The notes beneath the pieces are model-generated. The model ran no database searches. It saw nothing but the letters and a program-made list of their open reading frames with translations, and had not been told where the DNA came from. Below are positions 3,882-5,137 of a stretch of 5,137 bases of DNA, one piece after another. Source of the stretch: Candidatus Falkowiibacteriota bacterium (GTDB lineage Bacteria; Patescibacteriota; Patescibacteriia; Patescibacteriales; UBA12075); contig QMNH01000084.1 of assembly GCA_003647675.1 (NCBI GenBank), positions 1 to 5,137 on the forward strand, read 5' to 3'. A program made the translations under genes and the position numbers. Each line of letters starts with the position of its first letter. Within the stretch, counting starts at the first letter, position 1.

Positions 3882-5137
3882 TGTGACGTCCTCCGTCGTG
3901 GTCGCGAAGATCCTCGATTGTTTCGATTGTTTTTGCCGTGACTTTCGGCTTCGCCGTCTGACGACGCCAGGTTCCGCCCTTATAGACTTCGGCCATCACC
4001 CGGGCGTAGCGAACGCAATCGCGGAAATCGTTCGCATAGTGCGGGTCGATTTTCTGCCAGGCTTCCACCGCGTAATTGTTCCGGTCCAGTTTCTGGGAAC
4101 GCCCCTCGTTCAATAACTGGGCCAGAAAATCGCGATCCTTTTCGATCCCCAGCGGGAACGAAATCCCGGCTTCATCGTCCGGGCCCAAGTGGTCAAGTGC
4201 GCGCTGCAACCATTCCTGCCAGTGATTCGTGTTTACCCCGATCAGCGGCAACAGCATTTTTTTTGTGTTCCGTTTTCCCCGCGTCACGGATCGATCAGAA
4301 ACCGTGTACGTCTTCCCCCGCATCGACGTCATTCCCTTGATTGGGTAAATCGGCAGACCCGCCGCGCGGTATTGATCCGTAACCTGATAAACGTAGTCCG
4401 TCATAAAACCAGAATCGACACCGATCGCCCTGGGCTTGTACCCCTTCCCCTTTTCGTTTTCGTACAGGACTTCCCCGACCATGTCGATCAGTTCGGAATC
4501 GGATTCTGTTTCGCCGTAGTTGATAATCCGGCCGATCGGTTTGACGCCCCATCCCATCACGACCCAGACCCATCGTTCTTCTTGCAGGTCGACGCCAGCG
4601 GTCAGGAAATGAACATCGTCCGGGACGACGCCCATCGGGACGACCGTCCCCAGGCGTTCCGCTAGGTCGTCTTCGTTCGTGACGTTCATCGACTCAGAAA
4701 ATGTTTCGCCCAGATCGCCGTTGATGAAATCCTGTAGTTCGGCGGGCGACTTTTTCGACGTCAGAAATTGATACGCGAAATAACCCCAGGACAGGGACAA
4801 CGAATACAGGGACGACAGTTGTGTCCCATAGATCGTTCGATCCGAAAGTTCCCCGGACACTTCCCCGTCGCGGTCGACCGTTTGACCCTCGCCAGCCCAG
4901 ACGCCCGCGCGCATCATCGGGGCGCGGTGGTGATCCAGGATGTCGTCGTGGCAGAATGCGCAACAGTAGCGGGCGGTCAGTCGGGCGTAGTCAGGATCTG
5001 AATGTTCTTCCCCTTCGATCTTGTCCCAGATAATCCCGCCGTCCTCGCGCGGGTTTCCTTTGGACCCCATCGTCAAGACCTGGTGATTCCCGCAATGCGG
5101 ACAGGGGACGTAGAACCGATGATTCGTAGAACGCTGA
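3859..5137 (-). CDS. Phage terminase large subunit, GpA family (partial, N-terminal ATPase outside window)
   Basis: The frame is open to the right edge, giving 425 residues of C-terminal sequence ending in TAG at 3861-3859. In lambda gpA-type terminases the N-terminal ATPase drives DNA into the procapsid and the C-terminal nuclease cuts the concatemer. Only the linker and nuclease are visible here. Counting from the edge, C12-x2-C15 (VPCPHCGNHQ) and C59-x2-C62 (CCAFC) form the zinc-ribbon-like insertion typical of the family. YGTQLSSLYSLSLSWGYFA (about 103-121) and LQDFINGDLGE (134-144) are family-typical. LTAGVDLQEERW (178-189) opens the nuclease. D183, D241 (GVDSGF) and the NDFRDCVRYA region (D370, D373) are candidate metal-binding acids. 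A TTG at 5076 is an internal codon, not the start, because the conserved CPHCG lies upstream of it. The C-terminal tail also encodes the next gene's ribosome site. Confidence 0.93.
   Translation of the reverse strand, partial: QRSTNHRFYVPCPHCGNHQVLTMGSKGNPREDGGIIWDKIEGEEHSDPDYARLTARYCCAFCHDDILDHHRAPMMRAGVWAGEGQTVDRDGEVSGELSDRTIYGTQLSSLYSLSLSWGYFAYQFLTSKKSPAELQDFINGDLGETFSESMNVTNEDDLAERLGTVVPMGVVPDDVHFLTAGVDLQEERWVWVVMGWGVKPIGRIINYGETESDSELIDMVGEVLYENEKGKGYKPRAIGVDSGFMTDYVYQVTDQYRAAGLPIYPIKGMTSMRGKTYTVSDRSVTRGKRNTKKMLLPLIGVNTNHWQEWLQRALDHLGPDDEAGISFPLGIEKDRDFLAQLLNEGRSQKLDRNNYAVEAWQKIDPHYANDFRDCVRYARVMAEVYKGGTWRRQTAKPKVTAKTIETIEDLRDHDGGRHSADNVRG
3889..3894 (-). promoter_or_regulatory. Strong Shine-Dalgarno deciding the zinc-ribbon start
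   Basis: GGAGGA on the minus strand is the best ribosome site in the window. It sits 7 bases before GTG 3881-3879 and lies inside the terminase coding sequence. It makes the GTG, not the ATG nine bases later, the likely start. Confidence 0.75.

Noticed and set aside
4189..4665. Plus-strand open frame of 158 codons opposite terminase
   Set aside because: Antisense to conserved terminase nuclease sequence; its composition mirrors terminase codons.

Overview
The window is part of the DNA-packaging and head-assembly module of a tailed phage or prophage. All genes are on the minus strand and read from high to low coordinates. The gene order matches the lambda left arm (A - W - B - C/Nu3 - D): terminase large subunit, small zinc-ribbon protein, gpW-like head-tail joining protein, lambda-type portal, prohead protease fused to scaffold, and a probable head-decoration protein. 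The terminase is cut by the right edge and the decoration protein by the left edge. The major capsid gene would be expected just outside the left edge.

The DNA looks moderately to highly GC-rich. Codons such as GTC, GAC, ATC and TCG are common, GTG starts are frequent, and GATC and GTCGAC are strikingly abundant. The proteins resemble packaging modules I associate with environmental GC-rich bacteria, possibly planctomycetes. That assignment is weak: nothing in the window (no tRNA, integrase or att site) fixes the host or shows whether this is an integrated prophage.

Layout along the minus strand: 5137-3859 is the C-terminal part of terminase (zinc-ribbon-like linker and nuclease). 3881-3693 is a 62-residue zinc ribbon whose start overlaps the terminase stop. 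3692-3620 is a short gap rich in inverted repeats. 3619-3380 is the gpW-like protein. 3383-1650 is the portal, and 1653-346 is the protease-scaffold fusion. 345-284 is a 62-base spacer, and 283-1 is the decoration-type protein. There is no gene-free stretch over 300 bases and I saw no convincing promoter or intrinsic terminator, so the genes are probably one transcript. Two junctions are GTGA stop-start overlaps.

The observation most worth following is inside the protease-scaffold gene. An ATG at 933-931 with its own AAGGA Shine-Dalgarno 7 bases upstream would make a free 195-residue scaffold from the 3' half of the gene. That is the same logic as lambda C/Nu3, but the protease half looks like an S78/HK97-type prohead protease rather than the S49 type of lambda C. 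Other points of interest are the zinc-ribbon gene inserted between the A and W homologues, and the unusual start of the gpW-like gene, which has no Shine-Dalgarno and an ATG in a predicted hairpin. I found no defence system, CRISPR array, RNA gene or mobile element, and no clear evidence of a wholly new system.
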